From UMGS1663 sp963558185 (GTDB lineage Bacteria > Bacillota > Clostridia > TANB77 > CAG-508), in the NCBI GenBank assembly GCA_963558185.1, contig CAUWFE010000007.1, positions 1 through 64,000 on the forward strand: a stretch of DNA of 64,000 nucleotides, read 5' to 3'. The position numbers and the translations under genes are program-made. The notes under the pieces are model-generated. The model was not told where the DNA came from. It saw only the letters and a list, made by a program, of their open reading frames with translations, and made no database searches. Numbering within the stretch: the first letter of the stretch is position 1; each line of letters begins with the position of its first letter. Shown piece by piece: positions 42,681-51,540 of the stretch.

Positions 42681-44765
42681 ATGTCACAAGATATGTTAAT
42701 GTATATGTTAATAGGAGTAGGTATATTATTTGCTATAATTGTTATTGCATTCCTAGTAATTAATAAAAATAATAAAGAGAAAAAATATATAATGCAATTA
42801 CAAGCAGGTACTAAAACTTCTAAATTTTCTTCAGAAGTAACTTACCAAAAATTGTACATGTTTTACTTAAAAACACCATTTTTAAAAAGATATATACTAA
42901 AACTAAGAAGAAGATTGGAAATTATAAACATAGATGATGAATATCTAACAAGAATGCAATCTTCAAAAATATTAACAAAAGCATTTTTAATAATTATTCC
43001 TATTACAATTATAATTATAGCAATAACTCATAAAAATATGCTATTAATGAGTATTTTGTTAATTTTTGAAATCTTTATGTTAGATACCTTTATTGATGGA
43101 ATGGTAGATAAAATTGATAACAATTTATTAAAACAGCAAATCAATTTTTTCTCAGAAATTAGACATGCTTATCACGAAACAAACATGGTAGAAGAAGCAA
43201 TATATCAAACAGCTCAAGATGATGATAATCCAGAAATGTCAAGACAAGCAGAAAAAATCTATGAAGTATTAATTTCAGATGATCCAGAATCTGAGCTAGA
43301 AAAATACTATGACATAGCCCCAAATGCATATTTAAAGGAATTTGCAGGAGTATCATATCTTACAAAAGAATTTGGTGATAGAAAAGTAGACGGAGCATCA
43401 TTATATTTAAAAAATTTAAATAATATTACACAAGAAATGCAGTTAGAGATATTAAAAAGAGATAAATTGGATTATGTATTTCAAAGTTTATCAGTAATTT
43501 CAATTGTACCAATGCTATGTATAGAACCTATAAAAAATTGGGCAATATCTCAGTTCTCATTTACAGAGCCTTTTTATAATGGAAAAGATGGTTTATTAGT
43601 ACAAATATTACTAGTAGTAGTAACATTTATATGTTACATATTAACAAGAAAATTAAAAGATAATGGCTCAACTGCAATGAATACAAAAAATACAGAAAAT
43701 CCTTGGCAAGAAAAATTATACAAAATACCAATAATAAAAAAGATAGTTGATTTGTTTATTCCTAAAGAAGGAACAAAAGAAAATCGTAAACTGAAAAAAG
43801 ATATGAAAGATGCAGCATCTAAAGATAAAATTCAGTGGATTTATATTAATAGAATTGTTCTATGTATTACAACATTTTTTGTATCATTATTCTTATTGAT
43901 ACAAATGCATAGATTAACAATAAATAATATATATACTGATCCAACCAACACATTTAATATCTTAGGGCAAATGACAGAGTCGGATACAAGAAAAGCAATG
44001 CAAATTACAGAATCTGATAATAAATATATAGCAAAATTTAAACATGAGAATCCTTTGACAGTTGAAAAAATAACAAAAGTTATGAAAAAAGGAACCTTAA
44101 CAGATGAATATATAAATGTGTCTGATAAAGAAAGAGAAACAGCAGCAAAAAGAATTATAGACAAAATTAAAGTTGTAAATAGTGAATATGTTAGTTGGAT
44201 AGAAGTTTTAGGAGCACTTGTACTTTCTTTAATTGCATATAATGCCCCAATATTATTACTAAAATTCCAAAAGAAAATGAGGCAAATGGAAATGGAAGAT
44301 GAAGTAATGCAATTCCAAACAATTATCTTAATGCTTATGAGAATTGAAAGGGTAAATGTAGAAATAATATTAGAGTGGCTAGAAAGATATTCTAACATAT
44401 TTAAAGATCCATTAAATAAATGTATAAACAATTATGAAAGTGGACCATGGGAAGCTTTAGAAGAAATGAAAGATGAAGTTACATATCAACAATTTATACG
44501 TATTATAGAAAGCCTGCAAGCAGCAGTTGAAAAAATACCAATAAAAGATGCATTTGATGAATTAGATACAGAAAGAGATTATTATCAAGCAAAACGTAAA
44601 GAATCAAATGATAGATTAATTTCAAAAAAAGGTATGATAGGAAAAGCAATCGGTTTTGCACCAATGGTATGCCTATTTGTAGGATTCTTAATAGTACCAC
44701 TTGTATTTATAGGATTAACAAGTATGACAACAGCATTTAGTGATATGTCATCAATGGCACCGTAG
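42681..44765 (+). CDS. Fused TadB/TadC-like inner-membrane platform protein
   Basis: 694 residues, AGGAGGTGAG upstream. Hydrophobic helices near 8-26, 95-135, 300-320, 375-400, 510-530 and 645-675. The last quarter, MEDEVMQFQTIILMLMRIERVNVEIILEWLE...FDELDTERDYYQAKRKESNDRLISKKGMIG, is a type II secretion F (TadC-like) domain; a comparable block, LLKQQINFFSEIRHAYHETNMVEEAI, lies in the first third. So two T2SF halves are joined in one chain. It forms the base of the pilus with the CpaF-like motor. Confidence 0.7.
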   Translation: MSQDMLMYMLIGVGILFAIIVIAFLVINKNNKEKKYIMQLQAGTKTSKFSSEVTYQKLYMFYLKTPFLKRYILKLRRRLEIINIDDEYLTRMQSSKILTKAFLIIIPITIIIIAITHKNMLLMSILLIFEIFMLDTFIDGMVDKIDNNLLKQQINFFSEIRHAYHETNMVEEAIYQTAQDDDNPEMSRQAEKIYEVLISDDPESELEKYYDIAPNAYLKEFAGVSYLTKEFGDRKVDGASLYLKNLNNITQEMQLEILKRDKLDYVFQSLSVISIVPMLCIEPIKNWAISQFSFTEPFYNGKDGLLVQILLVVVTFICYILTRKLKDNGSTAMNTKNTENPWQEKLYKIPIIKKIVDLFIPKEGTKENRKLKKDMKDAASKDKIQWIYINRIVLCITTFFVSLFLLIQMHRLTINNIYTDPTNTFNILGQMTESDTRKAMQITESDNKYIAKFKHENPLTVEKITKVMKKGTLTDEYINVSDKERETAAKRIIDKIKVVNSEYVSWIEVLGALVLSLIAYNAPILLLKFQKKMRQMEMEDEVMQFQTIILMLMRIERVNVEIILEWLERYSNIFKDPLNKCINNYESGPWEALEEMKDEVTYQQFIRIIESLQAAVEKIPIKDAFDELDTERDYYQAKRKESNDRLISKKGMIGKAIGFAPMVCLFVGFLIVPLVFIGLTSMTTAFSDMSSMAP

Positions 44766-44782
44766 GAAGGGGGATGTAGATA

Positions 44783-45490
44783 ATGGAAAATGCATCAAAA
44801 GCACTACTTATGGCAGGTGGAGTATTACTTGCATTGTTAATAATTGGAGTAGGTGTTTATATGTCTAATACAATGAATGCTGTACAAAAAGAACAAGAAG
44901 AGTCAAAACAAGTAGAAATAATTACAGAATTTAATAAAAAATTTGAAATGTATAATAGAAAAATATTATATGGAAGTGATATATTATCTCTGGCAAACAT
45001 GATAGATGACTATAATGAAAGAGAAACTGTTGAAAGTAAAATGTACACAGAAATGATAATAAATGTAACTACTAAAAAAGATATAATATCAACAACAAAA
45101 GATAAATTTTCAATAACCAAAGGAACATATAAGGCTCAAGAATTAAGAGAAAAGTTAGTAGCAAAAGATAAAGAATCTGTAGATAAAGCAATAAATGAAA
45201 TAGAAAGTATATATAGTAAAAATGGCAGAATGTCAATTCAAAATTTATATAATTTAAAGCTACAATCTAATTCTTATGAGCAAGATATGGGAACATATAA
45301 TGACAGATTTAAAAAAGAAATTCAAAAAGATATTTATAGAAAGCTAAATGTAAATGAAGATATTGCAACATATGTTGATTTAACAGCAGTATTAAAAGAT
45401 TTTAAAACAAAAATATTTTCTTGTACCAATGTAAAGTATGATCAGCAAAATGGAAGAATGATAGAAATGAATTTTACAGAAGCCATTTAA
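44783..45490 (+). CDS. MENASKAL pilin-like protein 1
   Basis: 235 residues. It begins MENASKALLMAGG followed by a hydrophobic helix to about 28, with no prepilin leader. EFNKKFEMYNRKILYGSDIL (about 49-68) is shared with its neighbours. GGAAGGGGGATG upstream is a strong site. By position, 17 bp after the platform gene, it is a structural or minor pilin. Longer than its paralogues. Confidence 0.65.
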   Translation: MENASKALLMAGGVLLALLIIGVGVYMSNTMNAVQKEQEESKQVEIITEFNKKFEMYNRKILYGSDILSLANMIDDYNERETVESKMYTEMIINVTTKKDIISTTKDKFSITKGTYKAQELREKLVAKDKESVDKAINEIESIYSKNGRMSIQNLYNLKLQSNSYEQDMGTYNDRFKKEIQKDIYRKLNVNEDIATYVDLTAVLKDFKTKIFSCTNVKYDQQNGRMIEMNFTEAI

Positions 45491-45514
45491 ATTGTGAAGG
45501 GGGGAAAAAGCAAA

Positions 45515-46033
45515 ATGGAAAATGCATCAAAAGCACTTATAATTGCAACAACAGTTTTATTAGGTGTAATGTTAATAACATTTGCAACTGTGCTTTTTTC
45601 CTCTTTTGCAAGTTATTCTAAAGATATACAAGAAGAAAGAGAAACAAATGCATTAGCAGAATTTAATAATAAGTTTACAAAATATTACAATGGATCCACA
45701 GGGGAAAAAGGTGATAAAGAACCTATTTTAGTTACAGTACATGAAATTGTATCTATTGCAAATTTAGCAAAAGAAACAAACATAAAAAATGAACTGCAAG
45801 AAGAAATGGCATATAGTGATGTAACTTCATATATACAAATTGATTTAGAATCTCCTACAATAAGTAATTTTGAAAAAAAATCTTCAAATGAATATACAAA
45901 ATTTATAAATCAAAATGATATTATTTATAATGAAGATGGAACAACTAAAAACAAATATTATTATTGTAAATCAGTTGGTTTTAATAAGTTAGGAGAAGTA
46001 AATCACATGGAATTTATTCCCTACAAAAAATAA
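45515..46033 (+). CDS. MENASKAL pilin-like protein 2
   Basis: 172 residues from ATG 45515, 9 bp after AAGGGGGGA; an in-frame ATG 21 bp earlier overlaps that site. MENASKALIIATTVLLGV leads the membrane helix; EFNNKFTKYYNG and VTVHEIVSIANLAKETN match the body motif of the other copies. Fourth-helix features of classic pilins are absent. Confidence 0.65.
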   Translation: MENASKALIIATTVLLGVMLITFATVLFSSFASYSKDIQEERETNALAEFNNKFTKYYNGSTGEKGDKEPILVTVHEIVSIANLAKETNIKNELQEEMAYSDVTSYIQIDLESPTISNFEKKSSNEYTKFINQNDIIYNEDGTTKNKYYYCKSVGFNKLGEVNHMEFIPYKK

Positions 46034-46084
46034 AAAAAATGTATTGTAATATAAAAAAAATAATGCTATAATTAGGAGGATAAG

Positions 46085-46525
46085 ATGAAAAAGATAATAA
46101 TAACTCTAATTATATTGTTAATTGTTGTTATTTCAGCTATTTTGTATTTTTATTATCAATATCAAAATAATGTTCAAATAATGGGAAGTATTAACAAAGA
46201 ATATGAATCATTTTATCAAAATCAAACATATGGTACAAACGTAATGTCATTAATGAATAAAGCAATAGATAATAACAATAAAAATGGAATTTCAAAAAAT
46301 GATAAAGGTTATTATATTGAAAATGATACTAATTCTATAAAAATAACAATTAAATTTAAAGGTGAAAAAGAAGATGAGTTTTTTGAATATTCTATGGAGC
46401 AAATTGCAAAACAAGGTTCAGAAGCTTTTATTAAAAACTTTGGAGCTATTGAATTTAAATGTACAAATATAGAGTACCATGAAAAAACACATATTGTAAA
46501 ATATATGTATTTTGAACAAATTTAA
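46085..46525 (+). CDS. Pilin-like membrane protein with divergent N-terminus
   Basis: 146 residues. MKKIIITLIILLIVVISAIL is a basic head plus a membrane helix in place of MENASKAL. The body keeps the family pattern: INKEYESFYQNQTYGTNVMS followed by LMNKAIDNNN. TAGGAGG lies 5 bp upstream. Likely a minor member of the same set. Confidence 0.6.
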   Translation: MKKIIITLIILLIVVISAILYFYYQYQNNVQIMGSINKEYESFYQNQTYGTNVMSLMNKAIDNNNKNGISKNDKGYYIENDTNSIKITIKFKGEKEDEFFEYSMEQIAKQGSEAFIKNFGAIEFKCTNIEYHEKTHIVKYMYFEQI

Positions 46526-46568
46526 GTTATTAATATTTAATATATATAAACAAGGGAGGAATTTAAAA

Positions 46569-47030
46569 ATGGAGAATGCATCAAAAGCATTAATTATTGC
46601 AGGAGCAATATTATTATCAATTTTAATTATAGGGTTAGGTATGTTTATATACCAACAAGCAGCAGGAGCAATGAATGATACTGGTTTATCTGACCAAGAA
46701 ATTCAAGCTTTCAATCAAAAATTTTTACAATATGAAGGAACAAAAAAAGGAACACAAGTACAAGCTTTATGTGATTTAGTAAAAACACACAATTTAGGTA
46801 AAACAGATGATATCTCACAACAAGTTATGATTCAATGGGATACAGAAGTTGATGCTACAGGAGATAGTTCAGCAGTTTTAAGTGATAGTGTAGCAACAGA
46901 AGATACTGTTGCAGCTGCAACAGAAGCTAAAGCAAAAGTAAGAGCTGCATATACATATAAAATCACTTTAACAAATGATAAATCAAGTGGTAAAATATAT
47001 CAAATTGGTATAAAACAAGTAAAAAAATAA
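46569..47030 (+). CDS. MENASKAL pilin-like protein 3
   Basis: 153 residues from ATG 46569, 10 bp after GGGAGG; the frame is open 19 codons upstream into the previous gene and that start is rejected. MENASKALIIAGAILLSI, then a helix to about 28, then QAFNQKFLQYEGTKKGTQVQ and ALCDLVKTHN. An Ala/Asp/Ser-rich low-complexity stretch lies at about 95-125. Smallest MENASKAL copy, so a candidate for the major subunit. Confidence 0.65.
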   Translation: MENASKALIIAGAILLSILIIGLGMFIYQQAAGAMNDTGLSDQEIQAFNQKFLQYEGTKKGTQVQALCDLVKTHNLGKTDDISQQVMIQWDTEVDATGDSSAVLSDSVATEDTVAAATEAKAKVRAAYTYKITLTNDKSSGKIYQIGIKQVKK

Positions 47031-47048
47031 ATAAAGGATGAATAGAGT

Positions 47049-47846
47049 ATGGAGAATGCTGTAGACGCTATAAAATTAGCAGCGGCAACGATTGTATTTG
47101 TTATGGCCTTAGCAATATCCATCAGTGTATTTAATCAAGCAAAAGCTACGTCGGATGTGGTTCTATATGCACAAGATGAGTCTAATTATTATGACTATTA
47201 CACCTATGATTATGAAAATTATGGTGAAAACTCTTTTAAATATGAAAAAAGAGTTGTGGGATTAGAAACAGTTATTCCGACGTTATATAATTATTATAAA
47301 GAAAATTATACAGTTATTTTTAATAAAGGAAGATTAAATGAAGATGGAAGTCTTTCAGAAGTGGAAAATATAAAATTATATACTTCTAAATCACCATATG
47401 AAGGTCCAACTGGTGCTATTTTATGGGGGGATTATAATTGGGAAAAATACTGGGGAGAAAATTCAAATAGCAAGAAATATCAAATTTGTTCTTTTGATAT
47501 GGATGAAGAAACAAAAAGAAGAGAACCTTGGGCAGGAAAACCAAATGAAGCAAGATATAATTTATATTGCTTTATAAATGGTTTTGATTATAAAGTTCCA
47601 AGTGGAGATAATAAACTAACGATGTATTATAGCCAAGGTGAAAACTTAAATAGTATAATAAATAAATATGCTGGAAACAAACAAAATCCTAAGTTTGTAG
47701 AACAAATAGGAGAGTATATATTTGAAAAAAATGAAAATGGAATAGAAAGTTCAGATACAACTGTAAATATAGATGGAGAAGTTACAAGCATATTAAGAAA
47801 AAATAAAAAAAGAGTAGTAACATATACATTAATTACTAATAAGTAA
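47049..47846 (+). CDS. MENA-type pilin-like protein 4
   Basis: 265 residues, AAAGGATG upstream. MENAVDAIKLAAATIVFVMA is a variant of the shared N-terminus. A long aromatic region follows: SNYYDYYTYDYENYGEN (about 44-60) and several Trp residues (WGDYNWEKYWGEN). No known domain. It is larger and more divergent, so it may cap or decorate the fibre. Confidence 0.55.
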   Translation: MENAVDAIKLAAATIVFVMALAISISVFNQAKATSDVVLYAQDESNYYDYYTYDYENYGENSFKYEKRVVGLETVIPTLYNYYKENYTVIFNKGRLNEDGSLSEVENIKLYTSKSPYEGPTGAILWGDYNWEKYWGENSNSKKYQICSFDMDEETKRREPWAGKPNEARYNLYCFINGFDYKVPSGDNKLTMYYSQGENLNSIINKYAGNKQNPKFVEQIGEYIFEKNENGIESSDTTVNIDGEVTSILRKNKKRVVTYTLITNK

Positions 47847-47862
47847 TAGAAAGGAATAAAAA

Positions 47863-48387
47863 ATGGGAGATAGTTTAATTACGATTATTGCAATATTCTT
47901 AGCAGCAATTTTAATGTTTGTATTTCCTTTAATGTCACTTTCAGAAAGAACAGATGATATTGCACAATTATCAATTCAAACAACTACAGATGATTTTGTA
48001 GATAATGTAAGAACAACAGGTAAGTTAACATTAGATGATTGGTCAAAATTTATAGAAACAGCATCATCTGGAGGAATTGCCATTGAACCAGAAATCCAAT
48101 TACAAATTTTAGATGAAAATCCTGGAGTAAAAACTACACAAGCAGAAATGACAAAAATAGGAGAAAACGTATATTACAATTTATACACAAGTCAAGTAGA
48201 AGATATGTTAAGTAAAGACAAAAAAATTGTACTAAAAGAAGGAGATAGAATCTCAGTAACAGTAAAAAATACAAATAAAACAATAGCTCAAATGTTAAGA
48301 AATTTCTTTTATACAATATCAGGGAATAATTCAGCGGAAATTACTGCAAAAAAAGCTGGAATCGTTACTGTTAATGGAAACAAATAA
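47863..48387 (+). CDS. Pseudopilin-like protein
   Basis: 174 residues. MGDSLITIIAIFLAAILMFV opens one N-terminal helix, then FPLMSLSERTDDIAQLSIQT and a mixed alpha/beta body with DDFVDNVRTTGKLTLDDWSKFIE. This layout is seen in small pseudopilins of Clostridia Tad-like clusters. It lies 16 bp after the previous gene. Confidence 0.55.
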   Translation: MGDSLITIIAIFLAAILMFVFPLMSLSERTDDIAQLSIQTTTDDFVDNVRTTGKLTLDDWSKFIETASSGGIAIEPEIQLQILDENPGVKTTQAEMTKIGENVYYNLYTSQVEDMLSKDKKIVLKEGDRISVTVKNTNKTIAQMLRNFFYTISGNNSAEITAKKAGIVTVNGNK

Positions 48388-48400
48388 AACAAAAGAGTAG

Positions 48401-48450
48401 GCGAAAGCAATATTTATGTAAGTAATTTACATTTTGCTTTCGCTTTATTT
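48401..48450 (+). terminator. Terminator-like hairpin inside the cluster
   Basis: GCGAAAGCAA (48401-48410) pairs with TTGCTTTCGC (48434-48443); an inner ATGTAA/TTACAT stem stacks inside; TTTATTT follows. It may reduce expression of the last gene relative to the pilin genes. Confidence 0.65.
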
Positions 48451-48467
48451 AGAAAGGATATAAAAAT

Positions 48468-50153
48468 ATGAAATTACAACATTTAATAGTAATATTTGTT
48501 ATTATTATATTACCAATTACTTTTATAATGTCTGTATATATACAATCACAAGTAGATACTATATTATTGCAATCAACATATTCATCAAAGCTTTTAGATG
48601 CTACATACGACTCTGTAAAAGCGTTTCAACTAAATACTATTAATAATAGATATTCAAGTGTTAGTGATTCTAAAATTAGAGATATAGAAGCTGCAATTAA
48701 TTCTTTTTATTCTTCCTTAAGTGCATCATTAAATATAAGTGAAGATAATTTAAAACAATTTACACCAGCAATACTTGTTACTATGTATGATGGTTATTAT
48801 ATATATGGTAAAAGAAAAAATACAGAAAGCAACGAGTATGAATATGGACTAAAGCCATATGTATATTATTCTGCAAGATATAAAAAAGGTAATACTGACT
48901 GCCAAATAAGTTATACCTTAGATAATGCAATTACTATATATGGTACTGTAAATGGTAAAAAGGTAGAACCACAAACAGGTTTTTTAATAAATACTTCAGA
49001 TTTTGATTTAGATACACAAATGAAAATAAATAATGGAAAAGAAAATGAAATTACAAGTATAGAATATGATGGTATAACAATTGGAACTGAAAAACTACAA
49101 GAAACTTTATTAATATTGAAAGATGCAACAGCTACAGAGCCTGCTAAGGTAGAAAAGCAAACATATCCATATACATTTTATGATAATCGAAAAGTTTATC
49201 AGGAATCAGAAAATGTTTATTTTTGGTATAGTGATTTTAGAAAAATGTATGTTAAAGATGCAGCAACAAAAAATTATGCAAAAGCTACAATAAATGCAAA
49301 TAGAAGTGCTTTAGAATATTATATTTCAGCATATAAATTTTCAAATTGGATAAAAAACAATTTAAAAGATTTAACAATGAAAGATGCATATGATAAAAAT
49401 GGAAATCCAATTAAATTTGAAACAAATCAAACAGGTGATGACAAAATATTTGATTTTAATGATACTACAAATCATCCAGAACACTCTGAATCAACTTTTA
49501 ACACACATAGAATGGCAGTAATTAGAAATTCTATTGAAAGCAATTTATTATCTGCTATTGCAAACTATAATCAATTTATAAATACAAATTATGATTATAG
49601 AATGCCAAAAATAAAAGATATTGACTGGGAAAAAATAACAAATGAAATGTCTATGACAACATTTTTGCAAGGAATACCAATAAAAAATAAATTTTTTAAT
49701 AGCTACTGTACTATTTCTAATAATCAAAATAAAGAATTTGTAAGTAAAAGTTCAATAATATTTTTAGGTAGTGACGGAAACTATCACAAACCAAATTGCA
49801 AACATATAGTAGATAAAAAAGTAAATATTGTTGGAGCATATACAAATTTAAGTATAGAAAGGCAAACTGTAAAAGTGTCAGAAAGTGAAATTTATTATTT
49901 TTATCCACAGCAAAGAGAAAACAATTTACCATATTTAAATTGTTATGATTGCATAGTTAATATAGCAAATATATATGATTTAAACCAATTAATAGATGGA
50001 AGTATTAAACAAGATAATATGGTAGATGGAAATGAAATTGAAATTTACAATAAAAATAATTTAAAAGAAGTGCGAAATATTTACTTTAGAACAATGGCAA
50101 GAGAAAAATATAATTTATATGGAACAAAATTGAATTTTGCACCAAATCAGTAA
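48468..50153 (+). CDS. Large pseudopilin-like protein with a Cys-His motif
   Basis: 561 residues. MKLQHLIVIFVIIILPITFI begins the only membrane helix; the rest is extracellular. Early region QSTYSSKLLDATYDSVKAFQ and ILVTMYDGYYIYG. Near 440-495 comes YHKPNCKHIV...LNCYDCIV, a C-H...C-x2-C pattern that resembles small zinc-ribbon domains with YHxPxC...CxxC. No family can be named. AGAAAGGATAT upstream. It is the last gene of the cluster. Confidence 0.55.
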   Translation: MKLQHLIVIFVIIILPITFIMSVYIQSQVDTILLQSTYSSKLLDATYDSVKAFQLNTINNRYSSVSDSKIRDIEAAINSFYSSLSASLNISEDNLKQFTPAILVTMYDGYYIYGKRKNTESNEYEYGLKPYVYYSARYKKGNTDCQISYTLDNAITIYGTVNGKKVEPQTGFLINTSDFDLDTQMKINNGKENEITSIEYDGITIGTEKLQETLLILKDATATEPAKVEKQTYPYTFYDNRKVYQESENVYFWYSDFRKMYVKDAATKNYAKATINANRSALEYYISAYKFSNWIKNNLKDLTMKDAYDKNGNPIKFETNQTGDDKIFDFNDTTNHPEHSESTFNTHRMAVIRNSIESNLLSAIANYNQFINTNYDYRMPKIKDIDWEKITNEMSMTTFLQGIPIKNKFFNSYCTISNNQNKEFVSKSSIIFLGSDGNYHKPNCKHIVDKKVNIVGAYTNLSIERQTVKVSESEIYYFYPQQRENNLPYLNCYDCIVNIANIYDLNQLIDGSIKQDNMVDGNEIEIYNKNNLKEVRNIYFRTMAREKYNLYGTKLNFAPNQ

Positions 50154-50233
50154 AAAAATAAAAGTATTAAAAATAAAAAAATGGTTAAAATAATGAAAGA
50201 AAAAATTGACAAAAGTCAAAGAAAGAAGACATT

Positions 50234-51439
50234 ATGAAACATTTAAAAAAATTTTTAATACTTTTTATTTTATTTATACTATATGTATATACTGCTAATA
50301 TCATGTTACTTCCAAATGATATGGTTGTAATAGAAGGGGAAAATGTAAATTTATTTACACTATGGGGAGTAGAATTAAAAGGTGATAATAAAAGTACACA
50401 AGCATCATCTAATTTTTCAAAATCAATAAATTCTATTGAAGAAAAAAAGGTAGGAGTTAGAGTATTAGGCTTAGAAATTCCAAAGCATATAAATGTAGAT
50501 GTGGTAAAGAATAAAAAAGTAGTTCCACTTGGGAATGCAATAGGTTTAAAACTATATACAAGTGGGGTACTTGTAGTAGGAATGTCTGAAATAGAAGGCA
50601 AAAAACCATATGAAAATACTGGAATAGAAATGGGAGATAGGATATTACAAATAAATAATGAGAAAGTAGATTCTACACAAGAATTAGTAGAAACTGTTAA
50701 TAAGTCAAAAGGAAAAGAAATAGTTGTAGGATATATAAAAGCAGACAACAAAACAGAAATGCATACATCAATATCACCAGTAAAAACATCTGATAATGAA
50801 TATAAATTAGGTTTATGGGTAAGAGATGCAGCAGCTGGAATAGGAACAGCAACTTTTTATGAGCCGGAAACAGGAAATTTTGCTTGCTTAGGCCATGGAA
50901 TTACAGATATAGATACAGGAGGATTAATAACAATAGCAAATGGAGAACTAGTAACAACTAAAATAGTGACAATAAAAAAGGGAGAAAAGGGTAGAGCAGG
51001 TGAATTAGGAGGAAGTATTGATGGTTCAAGTAAAATAGGAGATATCTATAAAAATACAAATTTTGGAATATATGGTAAAATAAAAAATAAACAATATTTA
51101 AATATTACATCTGAAGCAATAGATATAATTCAAAGGAGTGAAATAAAAGAAGGAAAAGCACAAATTATTTGCGAAGTAGAAACTGGAAAACAAGAATATT
51201 ATGATATCGAAATAAAAAAAGCATATCGTAGTAATTATCAAGATAATAAAAGTATGTTGATAGAGATAAAAGACAAAAAATTAATAGAAAAAACAGGAGG
51301 TATAGTTTGTGGAATGAGTGGTAGCCCAATTATACAAAATGGAAAATTTGTAGGAGCTGTAACTAATGTGTTAGTTAATAATCCAGAAGTAGGATATGCT
51401 GTATTTGCAGATATGATGTTATCTCAAATGGAAAATTAA
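50234..51439 (+). CDS. spoIVB: SpoIVB serine peptidase
   Basis: 401 residues. An N-terminal membrane anchor (about 5-25), a PDZ domain (about 105-175, MGDRILQINNEKVDS), and the SpoIVB peptidase domain with GHGITDID (His221) and GMSGSP (Ser364). In the mother cell-forespore gap SpoIVB cleaves SpoIVFA and so triggers pro-sigma-K processing. Usually spo0A is the next gene; here a terminator and murC follow. Confidence 0.95.
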   Translation: MKHLKKFLILFILFILYVYTANIMLLPNDMVVIEGENVNLFTLWGVELKGDNKSTQASSNFSKSINSIEEKKVGVRVLGLEIPKHINVDVVKNKKVVPLGNAIGLKLYTSGVLVVGMSEIEGKKPYENTGIEMGDRILQINNEKVDSTQELVETVNKSKGKEIVVGYIKADNKTEMHTSISPVKTSDNEYKLGLWVRDAAAGIGTATFYEPETGNFACLGHGITDIDTGGLITIANGELVTTKIVTIKKGEKGRAGELGGSIDGSSKIGDIYKNTNFGIYGKIKNKQYLNITSEAIDIIQRSEIKEGKAQIICEVETGKQEYYDIEIKKAYRSNYQDNKSMLIEIKDKKLIEKTGGIVCGMSGSPIIQNGKFVGAVTNVLVNNPEVGYAVFADMMLSQMEN

Positions 51440-51484
51440 AATAGAATAAATAAAATCTGCATAATGCTAAGTGATTTTAATATA

Positions 51485-51537
51485 ATAATAGAAGTGGTAT
51501 GTGCATATATTAATTAGCAAAACCACTTCTTATTTTT
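51485..51537. terminator. Bidirectional terminator between spoIVB and murC
   Basis: AGAAGTGGT (51490-51498) pairs with ACCACTTCT (51522-51530); AT-rich tails with T-runs flank it on both strands, fitting convergent genes. Confidence 0.7.
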
Positions 51538-51540
51538 AAG

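Noticed and set aside
43841..44431. 196-residue minus-strand frame inside the TadB/TadC-like gene
   Set aside because: Low-complexity antisense of a coding region; no homology or start signal seen.
46512..46568. Longer N-terminus for the third MENASKAL protein
   Set aside because: It would overlap the previous gene, and the strong GGGAGG site and shared MENASKAL start point to 46569.
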